DNA of 64,000 bases, taken from the NCBI GenBank assembly GCA_005406025.1, contig BGZK01000209.1, positions 124,001 to 188,000 of the forward strand, in the 5' to 3' direction. Shown piece after piece: positions 10,701 to 22,526 of the stretch (positions are counted from its first letter, which is position 1; each line of letters starts with the position of its first letter). The notes beneath the pieces were generated by a model. That model ran no database searches, was not told the DNA's origin, and saw only the letters and a list, made by a program, of their open reading frames with translations. This DNA comes from Eumeta japonica (taxonomy: Eukaryota > Arthropoda > Insecta > Lepidoptera > Psychidae). Position numbers and translations under genes: made by a program.

Positions 10701-13700
10701 TAAGTAATATCTCTCTGAGAACTATTTATAACACATTTTAGGAAGAAACTCAATGATTTGATTATTTATAATAAAATAACTTTAACAACTTTTCATAACA
10801 TTGCTCTGTTTTAGATTAAAACGAAATTATACACCAATTATATATTTTACAATAATGTGTAATCAAATGTCAAACTTCTCTTTACTATTCTACCAAGTGT
10901 ATGGATTATACTTGAAACATTTCATTTACTGAAAAAAGGTATGAACACTATTCGTTCTTTAAAATTTCTTACAGAATTTCAAAACTAAATACACAATAAT
11001 TACTTTAATAGTATTTCCCCTTTTAAATTATACTCTTCAAGTAATTTGTTTAAAAATAATAGAAGTATTTACAGAGTGACTTAAAAGTTCAATTACTACT
11101 CAAAAAATATTTTTTGATTCATTGTAATGAGACCAAAGAAAATGTTTGATACAAAAAGTATTAAATATATTTATTGATATATTATAATAGAAGAAAGGGC
11201 AGGTAAAACCACTTGTATGATTGTGATGTTATAACCGATGACGAGGAAAAGTATTTTTTTCAAGTAAAACTCCTTAGGCACATTTTGTAATTGTTGCTAG
11301 GTAGTAATTTAATGCTTTATCTATAATGTAAGGAGAAAAAATCAATTCCTTTCATTTTTTATAGTGAACAATCTCAATGTTTATTATAATCAGGTAAACA
11401 TTCCCTAAAAAACTGACCAGTCCGAAATATGGATAGTCCAGTTCTCGTTCGAGTCCCTCGCGCGCCGCGTAGCGCAGCGAGGCGCGAAGCGAGCCACCTC
11501 CGCAGCCTAAATTACCATCCGGCATGCTGCAGTCCACGATCTGCTGCGGACTGTAATGCGATATAACCTATTCAAAGCTAATCTTTTAAAATATAAATAT
11601 AGCCCTGATTCTTTAATTATAATTAAAATTATAAATATCGTTTATGATTACGTACTTAAACCGTATGCACGTACGGAAGGACGCACGCACGCGCTACACG
11701 CGTGCGAGCATATGTGTGTGCACGTTTGTGTGTGCTCGTGAGTGCGGAGTGTGAGCGCGCGTGAGTGGGTGTGCGTGCATGCGTGCGTGCATGCGTGCTT
11801 TCGTGCGTGCGTGCGTGCATGCATGTGTGCGTGTGTGTGTGTCGTAAACTATTAAAAATTTATAAACAGGATTGACTGGTTATATATAATATTTCCTTGA
11901 GAGAAATTTGGTATTCGCAATGCCTGTCCTGTCGCTTTTCTAATCAGAAAAAGAATACCCACAAATTTTCGTATTTGAAAACCAGAACAGTGCGAACAGT
12001 ACCCACACCTTAAAGGTTTTGTACAAGCCTAATTTGTTTTGTTTTTTAAATATATTAAATATCTGAAGTTATGGATGTCTAAAATTATCATAAGGAAATT
12101 TTCTTAGAATTTCTCTCATATACAAAAGGTTGGTCCACATTCCAACTGTAGATATTGATTTGTAATGGCAAAAAATATTTTATCATGTAATGGAATTACA
12201 AATTAACGATCTTAATTGTGCTGTGAGATCTTTTTTCCTGCTAAATTTCATTATTCTAAAAAAATGGAAAATATAGGTTTTCATTTACTTGTGAAAGTCA
12301 AAATAAAAGCCATGAATGGCCATATTTTATTTATTACATTGATTTGATGCTGGATTTCTTTTATGCTCCAAGAGCCACAAGATTTTTTATTTGATTAAAA
12401 TAGTATTAAGATTTATAATAGTAGTAAAATTTAGTATTTAATATTAATTTCAACTTATACATCCACACGATCTTGAGAAAAGAGTCTTAGTAAACAGAAG
12501 GACATACAGATGGACAATGAAATATCCTAAACGGGTTTCGTTTTTTCTTTGTGATACAGAACCCTAAGAATCGGCTGGAATTTGGTAAAAATCATAGAGA
12601 TGATTATTTATGATATTGTTGAATCATAACAGTTAAATCTCTGTATCTGCCTAGTGTATCCATTTTATTAAATTAAGTATTTTACTCCGGATTTACTAGA
12701 CAAAAAAATGTTCGATTCGATACATATGCAGAGTTAGTGCGATCCAGTCACATCTATATAGCATAAATAAAAGAATTCTGATTTTGGGGACTGATTAGGA
12801 AGTCAAAAAGAACTTTGGTCAGGTGCATCATATGACATGAAATGTATGCGTTGGTTGTGAGAAATGCAAAAAAAAAAAGCCTTTTTTTGTAATCTAGTTA
12901 CAAAATATTTAAAAAACTGATCCTGAAATACTCAAAAATATACGGAAATTAGGTATCACTCATAGTTACAAAAAAAAGTTGTAAATCTTTAACTTTCCAT
13001 GGAAAATGGAAAAAAAAACCTTAAAACAAAATCTGACACGCACTTTGCCGATTTCTTATTTAGTTAAAATTTATATTTCAACACAAATCCTTTATAATAA
13101 ATAGTTAAAATCTTAAATAGAATAATATTTTTAAAAGATTGACAAAAAGCACCTTAAATCGTAATTGTAACCATGTGTCTTGAAAAGTTGAGCCTGTACG
13201 ACATGTGCAACCGCAAAAGCGTAGCACGCACCGCAGCGCCACTGCTCCTCACGGCGAGGCAGGTAACCTTTCTCTCTCCAATCCCACTAAAACAATGAGG
13301 GATATCATTTTAAGATTTCTTAAAATGGGTGAAGTGCGCCATAATCTTGTCAGAAATGTACTGACATTATAATTTCTTTCCCTTTTCAATAAAATTAATT
13401 TCCATGTTTTTATAACAAATTAATTATAATAAATTAATAACTTATTCTGTGGTGCAGAATAAGTTATTAATGCACTTTTCGATTTTCCAAATTTTTTATA
13501 GCTCTTAAAGAAGAAACATAATAGACAAGCATTGCCTGTCTACAAATTTTCTATTTCATCAAATATAATAATTAAATTGTAACACAACTTTACAAGAGAT
13601 TTACAGTCATTTGTAAAAAAAATACATGAGTAGACAAACTCTTTCACTCATAAACTTTGGATGCTGTAGTTGTTCAGAATTCAAAGTTATAAACAGAACT

Positions 13701-16700
13701 AAAACATTTAAAAAATGAAAGCTATGACAGAAAATATTTGGATAATTTTCAATGAAATCAAAAACTTTTCTAGGATATGGTTAAAAAGGCATAAAATAAC
13801 TTTAAGACATTATGCATATATGTAATTGAAAATAATAAATAATGAATATTTCCTGAATGAAGCATTGGAAGAATTACATTAATATTGAAAGAATAGTGAA
13901 TGAGATTGAAAGATTTGAAATTTACAAGTGGGATTTTGAAAAGTGATGGGGTCTACAGACCAAGTTTTTCTCTATAAAACATCACAGAAAAACTTTTGGC
14001 TCTAATACACTTATGTAGATCTAAAAAAACTTATAATAAAGTGAAAAAGAATAATCTATGGCAAACCCTATCCGTGCATGGTATAAAAAGCGAAAGGCTA
14101 AAAGCATTGCAATGTCTGTAATGAATAAATGAGGCATACGCAGAATAGTTTGAGATGCGTTGAGGTGTCAAAAGATTGTGTAGCATTACTGTGGCTAACA
14201 GTGGAAAAGAATAATCTATGGTAAGCACTATGCATGCATGGTGTGAATAGCGAATTGACAAGGACATCGTAATCTTTGAAATCTATAGACGAGGCATACG
14301 CTGATTAATTTGTGATGCGTTGAGGTGTCAAAAGATTGTGTAGTGTTAATGTGGCTTTTCAATCTTTTCATGGATAGCTCTGTGTATAATTTGAAACAGT
14401 ATGAGCGTTGAATAAGAATGGGAGTGCTTCTGACAATACCTCCTACAGTCAGATAAGCAAGGAATTCTTGGTGACAGATACTTAAATGAATAATTCTGTT
14501 AAGAAAAGAGGTATAAAAGTAAATGCCAAGAAGACTAAAGTTACAGTGTTTGAAAGAAACGAAAACATGATTCAATACAAGGTGTGTAATAGGGAGGTAT
14601 GAATCAAAAACGTGAAAAAACCTACTTGGAAACAAAAATATGAAAGCAGAATTAATGCAGTGCAGCTGCGACACTTGAGACTGTATACAAGCTAATTTTA
14701 TGGAGTGCCTCTGTATGATGGACATAAGAATAGTGATGTCATAAAACGGTGTAGTTTGAAAAAAGACGTAGTGACAAAAGTAGAAAAAGGTATGTTGTGA
14801 TGGTTTGGCGAATTAGAAAGAATAAATCAAAATAAATAATAAAATAAAAAACAAATTTGCAGAGCGAATACATGTGATGGAAAAACAGGCTAGGGTTGCC
14901 CTAGACAATCTTACGCAGACCAAATCACAGGCATATTAAAGAAAGCATAAATTTTAAGCACTCCAAATTAACGAGCTTGCACAAAACGATTGATGTATGT
15001 CCATGTGAAAATCTGTAGTCTCTCCCAATTCTTCTAAGAAATATTAGTGAGTTTATAAACAACATAAAATATAAACTTTTTTATATTAAATTTACCCTAT
15101 CAGGTATTTTGTAGTGAAGGCTATTTCTGTATGCTGTCTTGAGGCGATCTTCAGCCGGATCATGCAAATGTGGAGTTTCGATTAATTTCAACAATTTCAA
15201 CACATATTTTGTGACATCCTGAAAAGAGAAAAAAATCAATAATAAAAATTAACAGTTTGGTACCGTATGTGTTTATTATAATACAACGGCATTATTCCTA
15301 AGATGAATCATATTAGTTAAAATCTACAATTATTTATGAGACAATTACAGGTTAGGTAGACACACACAATTTCAAAATTTGTATGATGTAACATATCAGA
15401 TTTGGCATGCAATAGTATGGTAATATATTTTACATTAAAATAAATATACACTCCTCTATAAACACACCTATGCTATTGTCATTGCTGAATTTTAATGCTG
15501 TTCAGTTTAATATTCAGATCATTTTCACCGCAAACCTACAAAAATAATATATCCTTTATGCAATTGTTGCTATCAAATGCCGTATACACATTGGCTTGTT
15601 TCGGTAATGCGGATTATTTGTGCGTCTTTTCATTTTTTGTGTATTATATACCACATTTAATACTAGATCAAATTGTATGTTTTTCATATCTTTCCATACA
15701 ATTTTATAATGATTGTAATGTTTTGTGTACTTTCAGATAAATAAAATAAATAAATGAAAATGTGGCAAACTACAGTCAAAAAGAATAAAATAGTATAATT
15801 GTCTTCTCTTAACGAAATAACAGAATAGTACTTTGCTTGTTATCAAGAAATGCGTGGGCGGTGACGTTTATATTATTTGTGCATTTTAATGGGTTACTAC
15901 TACAAAGCACACTGAAAGTTCTGCACTCCTGGCCATTCATAAATGTTTGGATTTTGAATGTTATATTTTTTATAAATTCATTAATTGGTTTAAATATTTT
16001 TTGGCGAGAAGTCGCGTGTCAAGTGTTTTTCACACAAGTTTGAAGTTCGTCGTTCGTTGCAAAAATGGAATTAACGCGAAAAGATTTTAGGGCGATTATT
16101 TTTTATGATTATAAAGTTCACTGTCTCCGCAAGACTCCACTACTCTTCTTCAAAACGCTATTGGGAGGAAAACACCTTATTTGAATACTGTAAGGCGATG
16201 GTATGCAGGATTTGATTGTGGCCGTGTTTCTCTCCATGATTAAGGTTTCCATCGTTAAGGTCGGCCCTCAACCGCGATCACTGAGGAAAATTTGGCTACT
16301 GTCAGACAATTAATTAAGGAAAACCGGCGATTCACCTATGAGGAAATTCGAGAACATTTGGGGATTGGTATAAGCCAAATTTAGAAAATATTTAAAACTT
16401 AAAAAACTTTGTTGCTGTTTAGATTCCTCATGAACTCACCCCCAAACAGAAACGAACCAGAGTTGATTGGTGCAAAAAAATGTTATTAAAGTACGATCAC
16501 GGACATTCAAATGCCGTGTATGACATTGTGACAGGAGGTGAAACATGATATATTGTTACATGCCAGCAAAAAAGCAAGTCTTCTGTATGGGTTTTTGAAA
16601 GCGATAGCAAACTAACAAAATTAACATAGGCAAAAAAAATTGATTGCGTTTTTTTTCTCCAAGACTTTCTGCACAATCCCACTTGAAGAACAAAAGGCAT

Positions 16701-19700
16701 TGGGTGAGTGGCAACACAACCATTTGTTTGCCCAGTGCCTTAGAAAAATTTAGGGAAAAACGACCAAGAAGTCGCATTCTATTCCACCATGAAAATGCTT
16801 CGCCGCACAGCGCAAATGAAATGTCATTTTTGAGTTCTGCAAAGGTAAAGCTCGTGACCCATCCCGCATTTAGTCCAGATCTAACACCATGCGATTTCTT
16901 TATTTTCCCAAAAATCAAAGATTTAATGATAGGTTTGACATTTAAGGGGCCAGAACAGGCAGTGATAGCTTTTAACCAGCACATTTAAAACATGCCCTCA
17001 GAGCAATGGTAATCATGTTTTTAAAAATAGTTAGAAAGAATTAAAAAGTATGTAAAATGTGATGGAGAATACTTTGAAAACAGTAAATATTTTCCTTTAC
17101 ATATATTGTTTTATTTATGAGTTATGCCAAAAGTTCAATGTATTCCAGGTGATTTGGTGGTTGAGCTCTGGCTAAGAACATTAAAAACCAATTTAAATAA
17201 TTTTTTATACTGACTTTATGAAAACAATTAATCAGTTATTTTTGGAGTCAGTTCCAGCTAAAGATAAATCGGACACAGTTGCGTTTCTTCTTCTATGAAG
17301 ATCTCTTTTTGACTCGATATTTAATGTTTCATATTCATGTTTATATATTATATGTTCTTTTGCTTTGCTTGAGCTAAAACCGATTTCAAAAACAACTGAT
17401 CAGATTTTTTTGAAGTCAGTTTTAAAAATTATTGAAATGGCAGTTTTTATTTTTGAAAAATATTTTTTATTATTATTTGTATCACAGTATAACTGGGCAT
17501 ATATCCTCTGTTTTCCTCATGTTTATTATCATTCGTCCTCAATTCTAGAACCTCAATAATGATATACCATAAATAATAAATAACAATTTCCGGCCAGCAA
17601 ACCATGTAATTCTTTCTATATTGGTTTCTAAACCAATTCCATGCTTGAAGCCAACATTTCTTGCCCATTTTTATTTATAGATTTCACATGCAATGAAAGC
17701 AGTCTTTACCAACACTCAAAGTATAGGCTGCCTCTCAATATATTCCTTCAAATTGTGATAAAGCCTGTTTAGTAGAATTTACGAGTACTGTTGTTCAATA
17801 AAACAACAAAAATTACTCAATACTCGTAAAGTATGTTTGTATTATGAAACAAAAAAACTTAAGTTTAGAAAATCTTATACTTGAGATGAAACTCACCAGT
17901 TCTATGTAGTGATTCACCTAGTGTTCTACTATTGAACTTCAAAGACTTTTTTTTCTATTGAAATCGCGATTTAACTAATTAATGAATGTTATAACATTTT
18001 TATAAGAGTAATCACATTAGCAATATATAAAAATTGTTGCATTAGAATACTAAATCGCAATATTCACTTGGCCTTTTTTATCAATGGCGTCCTCTATATT
18101 TTATTTATAAACACTGCAATAAATACAAATTTTCAAGATATAAATAAAAAATATTTGCCATAATTACTTTATTACTACTATCATATATTACTATACTGCT
18201 TATAAACTTGTAGCGTCTGTCAGTACATTCAATTTATTTTTTTTAATTTCGTGATAGATTTTCATTTAATGACTAACTGACCCCAATTCTGCCATTTTGA
18301 AAATTTATGTCTGCCTGTATGCCCTTTTATAACTCAAGAATGCTTTGACTGATACGATGAAAATTAATATACTGTAGAAAAACATGTAATTGCGCACATG
18401 ATAGGTTACTATTTGTCTATCTGTATTCTTTTATAACTTAAGAATGATTTGACTGATCATGATGAAAGTTGGTGTACAGTTAAAACATGCTATTATGCAA
18501 AAGATGCTATTACCCAAAGACCATTTCACCAATCGTGATGAAAATTGGTATTCAGCGAGAATATGTGATTCTGAAAATAATAGGCTACTGTCTGACTGTA
18601 TGTGTTTTTTTATAACTTGAAAACGGTGTGATTGATTGTGATAAAAATTTGTATACACAAAGAGCAAATGATAGGCTACTTACTGTCTGCTATACAGACA
18701 GATGGTTTTGTCTGTTTGTATGACATCATCAATGGTTTGACCAATTTTGATGAAAATTAGTGTATATTCAGAACTTATGATTGTAAAAGTGATAGATTCT
18801 ATATTATTTCCGAACATCATATGATAACTATATAATCCAATCATTTTTTTATCTCTTTAGTAACAATATTCATTTCTTTTTATTTAGTTTGTGTGTATGT
18901 ACATGTAATTCGCTTTTTATTGGTAACTCCAATTAGAGGGATTGAATTTTGTATGAAATTTTCATCTACCAAGCTTTGACTTTGGAAATTGCTGAGATGC
19001 TTCTTTCATAATTAGGTGGAAGAGTTGAGTTGATAATGTATAAAAATAAGTGTGAATTTTGTTCTTTTTTGGTTTTGCTTGCTTAAACCATTCGTTGGAT
19101 TTCAATGCAATTGGCGATATGTTGTGCTCAGAATGGAAAGATTTCTGAAAAAGAAAACTAGCATTCGATCTGACGTCTGCGTATTTTTGTGAATCTGCGA
19201 ATTTTCACAAAATTCTTTTACTTATAAAAAGCAACACTATCCCCAAGTATTACAGTATAAATTTTATTAATACAAGAATTTTCCCCGGTTTCGTCCAAAT
19301 TGGGACTGTGACCGATAACGAAATCAAAATTACAGACTGGACAAGGAACAGAATTGAGAGGCGAAACCAGAAAGGTTCGAAATTAAGAATGGAACCGTTG
19401 ATCGTAATCGATCTTAGAACCAAAATTAGATCGAAATCATGACCGGAATCGTACCTAATAAGGAGATATCAGAATCGAGAGCGGGAAATCAAAAACGGGA
19501 TCATAATTCCGTCTCCATTTAAGACCATTTAGCATGGAATCAGAACTATGATCGATGATCGAATAAATTCATGGCTGGACAGTGGATGCCGTGTGCAGTG
19601 TGCTGCCAGCGGCTGGCGTGTGGCAGTGGTGTGGCGGCGTGTGCGCAGTGCGTGCGTGGCGGCGGCAGGTGTGTGGGGTGCAGCATGCATGGCAGGAGCG

Positions 19701-21529
19701 TGCGCGTTGCAGAGCGGCGGGCGGCGTTTACGATGATGGTGCCAGATGATATTATATGGATGTGCATTAATGAAGGAATGATCAGAACAATAAATGGAAA
19801 AAATGGAGTGAATATATAAAAACCGTAATATTTAATGTTCAATCAATTCAATCATCACAACAATATTTAAGATCAAGGAAAATACTAATAAAAACCGTTC
19901 TGATATTTATTAGAATTATGACTTGTAAATAAAGGAAGAGAAATTAATTTTGCGAATATTGTACATCCATCTATACATAGTCCGTGGTAATGGTCCATCA
20001 CAACCGTAACTCTATCATTGTTTTGCTTACATTGTTGCTTTTGGACATGTGTTACTTTTAGAGCAAATAAATTAAATACCTATTTAATGTATATTTTCAA
20101 ACATGGCTAGCAATGCAAATATTGATAATGCGACGCCATTTTGAAATACTTCATACAAAATGCCTACCTGATTTAATACTGACACCAATATTTATGATTA
20201 CTCATTATCGACATGTTTCATTTTTGATATTGATACTGAAATTTTATTCACTTTAATCATGGGGTTTATAAACTTTTTCACATTATTTTAATGCTAAACA
20301 AAAAATGGTGATAAGGAAATTCCCAATATTAATAGAAGTAAAAATTTTAAAAAGTTCATTAATTCAAATCTAAAATAGTTTGAAAAACAAAAATATTTTA
20401 TTTTCAAAACTCAATCAAGTGCTTGCAACATAACTGATATGAGGACTGGATCCATTCATGTATTATAAAATTTAACTTGAAAATTCTACATTTTCTACTT
20501 ATCCTACTTCAAATTGTATTTATATTTATATAAATTGTATTTGAGGTTAATAAATACTACAAAGAAACAATGAAAAATATTAGTATTATTTAGTTATTTT
20601 TAAATCAGAATATGTCTGCAGTGTACCTATCCATTATTTAACTTACCTATCTAAATAAAATGACAAATACCACAGACTATTAGACTCTATTGCGTATGGT
20701 GTTATTTCATAGAATGACATGATTAGATGCTTACCTGGAATATGTAGTAACATGCAGCATGCAACCCTCGAATCTGTTCCTCCATTGCAAATCCTTATCC
20801 AATGAATTGTATATTGATCCGAAAGAATTGACAGATATGGATTGAATTAATTGGCGTATGAAATAAATAGAAAATTAACACTTGCTTCAATATCTGTCGA
20901 ATCATAGTCTATCCATTGCAGAGGATTCATAGTGAAAAAACAGATTCGATGGTCAACGGCGACTTACATGCAGCATGTTACTACAAATCGCAAGCAAATG
21001 TCTAACTCCAAACTATATCATATTAAAACTTTATTATGTACATAACGTGCTTGAATGGTGTACCTAAATAATGTAATTATTATATACCCAAAAAAACCAT
21101 AACCACAGTCATCGACATGACTTTGAATTAATCTTCCTAATCATAAATCGATGACAGTAGAGCAAACATCCTATGATCGTATACTAAAAACACTGAATTT
21201 GATGATTTTCAGCACAATCACAAAAGCGAAAGACATATAATATAGTAATATAGCATATTTTTAGTCAAAAGTTTATATATGCAAGGTTATATATGGACTT
21301 ATGGCTAACGTTTTGATTATCAAGAACTAACCCAGTCAGCAAAATTATTGAGATGTAATGCATAGCTCTGTTTTCCCTGCAGATACTGCATATTATGTTC
21401 CGCAACTAACTTCATATTCTTCTTCCATGCCGACAGCGCGAAGTTTTCGTGAAGGCGTGTACGGTAACTCTTGTTAAATATGGACTGAAAATGTTTATTG
21501 TATCTTTGTTAATGTTAAATCATGAAAAG

Positions 21530-21588
<59 letters not shown>

Positions 21589-21989
21589 ATGTATATACTT
21601 GAGTCAATTTCAGCATTTTAATAAAATAATTTTATTGGAATTTTCTGGAAACTAATTACCTTGTACTCTTCCCAATGCTTGGCCGGCAAGTCGGGGTCAA
21701 TAATGAACTGTCCATAAACATGTCTTTTCACATATGAGCTGTTGTCAAAATCATCAGCACAATCTTCTACGTCGTAATATTTTAAGAAATCGCCGAATCT
21801 TTGTGTTTCGTTGAGGAATCGCAAAGTATTCATCACATAATTCGAAATCTTCTGATTTTCAAGATGTTTGTTTTGTTTGAGAGCGATTTTGTAATAACTT
21901 AAAACATTTTTCATTGTATCAATCCTCTCTCTTATGACTGCATTGCAGTTAGCAGAAATCATAAATAAACTAAAGATTATAACAAACAT
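7755..21989 (-). CDS. Papain-family (C1A) cysteine protease with I29 propeptide, 8 exons
   Basis: This is a cathepsin-L-like peptidase, expected to enter the secretory or lysosomal route and self-activate by losing its propeptide. Inferred exons: 21989-21660, 21484-21332, 15218-15096, 13286-13153, 11550-11418, 10230-10073, 9221-9087 and 7848-7755. All have GT/AG borders and matching phases, giving 419 residues. Residues 1-17 are a signal peptide (MFVIIFSLFMISANCNA). An unassigned stretch of about 85 residues follows, then an I29-like propeptide from HWEEYK with a degenerate ERFNIN pattern (W130, N133, V137, N141). The mature domain starts near IPDRWDWREKG. The oxyanion Gln is Q217, the catalytic Cys C223 in CGACYAF, then PQQIVDCS and GCGGG, the catalytic His H360 in MNHAMLLVGY and the Asn N376 in LNWWG. 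The usual Trp after the catalytic Cys is Tyr. Cys-His and His-Asn spacings fit papain. The N-terminal extension suggests the 26/29-kDa-protease or CFAD-like group, but that is uncertain. Exon 8, with a weak acceptor, is the least secure. Confidence 0.82.
9510..9539. repeat. 11-bp perfect inverted repeat
   Basis: ATTGTAAATTC and its inverse are separated by 8 bases, in intron 6 of the cysteine protease. No function is evident. Confidence 0.4.
11655..11845. repeat. Alternating purine-pyrimidine (GTGC)n/(GCAC)n tract
   Basis: About 190 bp is dominated by alternating G/T and G/C steps: GCACGCACGCGC, GTGTGTGCACG, GTGCGTGCATGCGTGC, GTGTGTGTGTG. It sits in intron 4 of the cysteine protease, about 105 bases before the acceptor of exon 5. 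Such sequence is prone to Z-DNA and to length polymorphism. The small ORF over it is an artefact of the repeat. Confidence 0.8.
12480..12572 (+). repeat. Fragment of the GGTTCCG-type lepidopteran repeat (tail)
   Basis: AGACGGACA-like words, then GGGTTTCGTTTTTTC and a final TACAGAACCCTAA, match the tail of the better copy at 25610-25697. Only about 90 bp are recognisable. Confidence 0.5.
13434..13470. repeat. Perfect 16-bp hairpin
   Basis: TTAATAACTTATTCTG (13434-13449) is followed by TGGTG and the exact inverse (13455-13470). It lies in intron 3 of the cysteine protease, about 150 bases upstream (in gene direction) of the exon carrying the active-site Cys. Confidence 0.7.
13920..14960 (+). 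pseudogene. Decayed RTE-like LINE, 3' part of the reverse transcriptase ORF
   Basis: Blocks typical of a lepidopteran LINE C-terminus are readable across frames: SVKKRGIKVNAKKTKV with TVFER (about 14490-14560), KYESRINAVQLRHLRL (about 14640-14690), then RCSLKKDVVTKVEKGML and WWFGELERIN (about 14740-14830), and near 14890 RVALDNLTQTKS. Stops and frameshifts are frequent. The antisense ORF 14725-14228 is a shadow. Between 14041 and 14360 a 160-bp segment is tandemly duplicated. It lies in intron 3 of the cysteine protease. Confidence 0.75.
14041..14360 (+). repeat. 160-bp tandem duplication inside the LINE remnant
   Basis: The units 14041-14200 and 14201-14360 align at an exact 160-base offset: AAAGAATAATCTATGG at each start, GATGCGTTGAGGTGTCAAAA in each, and TGTAG...TGTGGC at each end. 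The units have diverged by substitution but not in length. Since 160 is not a multiple of three, the duplication itself would break the LINE reading frame. Confidence 0.75.
16065..17110 (+). pseudogene. Mariner transposase remnant, sense copy
   Basis: It starts with ATG at 16065 (MELTRKDFRAIIFYDYK), followed by a helix-turn-helix region (NTVRRWYAGFDCGRVSL, then GRPSTAITEENLATVRQLIK and FTYEEIREHLGIGISQI). PKQKRTRVDWCKKML precedes the catalytic part. The catalytic blocks are damaged: GGETWY instead of GDETW, and HHENASPHSANEM instead of HHDNA. The third block SPDLTPCDFFIFPKIK is intact. Stops and frameshifts separate the blocks, so it is dead. It lies in intron 2 of the cysteine protease, antisense to it. 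It is the same family as the copy at 6590-7640, but in the opposite orientation. Confidence 0.85.
18290..18800. repeat. Degenerate tandem repeat, about 80-108 bp units, about 5 copies
   Basis: The core TTATAACT.AAGAATG.TTTGACTGAT, followed by GATGAAAATTGGTATAC and TGATAGGCTACT.TCTG, recurs starting near 18327, 18430, 18510, 18609 and 18719. Units differ by substitutions and deletions. It lies in intron 2 of the cysteine protease. Confidence 0.8.
19265..19530. repeat. TTCCGATTC-type low-complexity repeat (inverse orientation)
   Basis: The stretch is dense in GGAATC/GAATCG words (CGAAATCATGACCGGAATCG, ATCAGAATCGAGAGCGGG), the inverse of the family at 41760-42625. It adjoins the GC-rich island at 19560-19735. 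Confidence 0.5.
19560..19735. other. GC-rich island in AT-rich intron
   Basis: About 175 bp of strongly GC-rich, GTG/GCG-rich sequence lies in an otherwise AT-rich intron (intron 2 of the protease). Three overlapping short ORFs cross it. One reading is Cys-rich (CAVCCQRLACGSG...), but the low-complexity composition makes chance ORFs likely and I do not call a gene. Confidence 0.5.
20743..20985. mobile_element. Foldback/MITE-like element
   Basis: TGTAGTAACATGC at 20743 is matched by the exact inverse ending at 20985. Looser inverted similarity extends inward: CGAATCTGTT near 20770 and AACAGATTCGA near 20940. The element is about 243 bp and non-coding. A more decayed relative is at 62788-62930. 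It lies in intron 2 of the cysteine protease. Confidence 0.65.
21533..21585. repeat. (AT)n microsatellite
   Basis: About 26 AT units lie inside the 175-bp first intron of the cysteine protease, taking up nearly a third of that intron. Confidence 0.95.
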
Positions 21990-22526
21990 TTTGTGTTGAA
22001 ATCCCAAACGACACTGACTTGAAATAAAATACTTGCGCAAGCAATTTGCATATTCAGCGAAATAAGGAACGCCAATCGAAAGCGAAAATGAATCATCCAA
22101 ATATTGTGTAGTAATATGTTTTATTCAGCAACAATTGCTTCCATACTTAATTGTTGTTTTTTAATCAAAATTTTATTTAAATTTAGTCCCCCAGTCAAAT
22201 AATCAAGAAATAAAGGAATATAATAATTATTTTAAAATAATTGTAAAAATCATAAATATTTACAACAAAGTTTATTACTGTATTGCTGATTTGTTAAGTC
22301 ATTGAACATTTGTATATTTACAACTCTTTCAACATGAATCATATAATGTTAATAAAAAGTTGAGAATCATAAAATATAACTATCATTTATACAAATAAAT
22401 TAAAAGAATATTTATATGCTAAAAAATACATGTTGTGTCACCTAAAAAATGCATTGAATGTAAAATAAATAAATTCAAAAATTATCTCATTTTCGCAGAA
22501 TGATTCATTAAATTATACATTATATT

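Noticed and set aside
14228..14725. 165-codon minus-strand ORF
   Set aside because: Antisense shadow of the LINE remnant, whose sense strand carries clear RT C-terminal blocks.
19548..19842. Overlapping short ORFs, one Cys-rich
   Set aside because: Lie in a low-complexity GC-rich island; open frames on both strands there are expected by chance.
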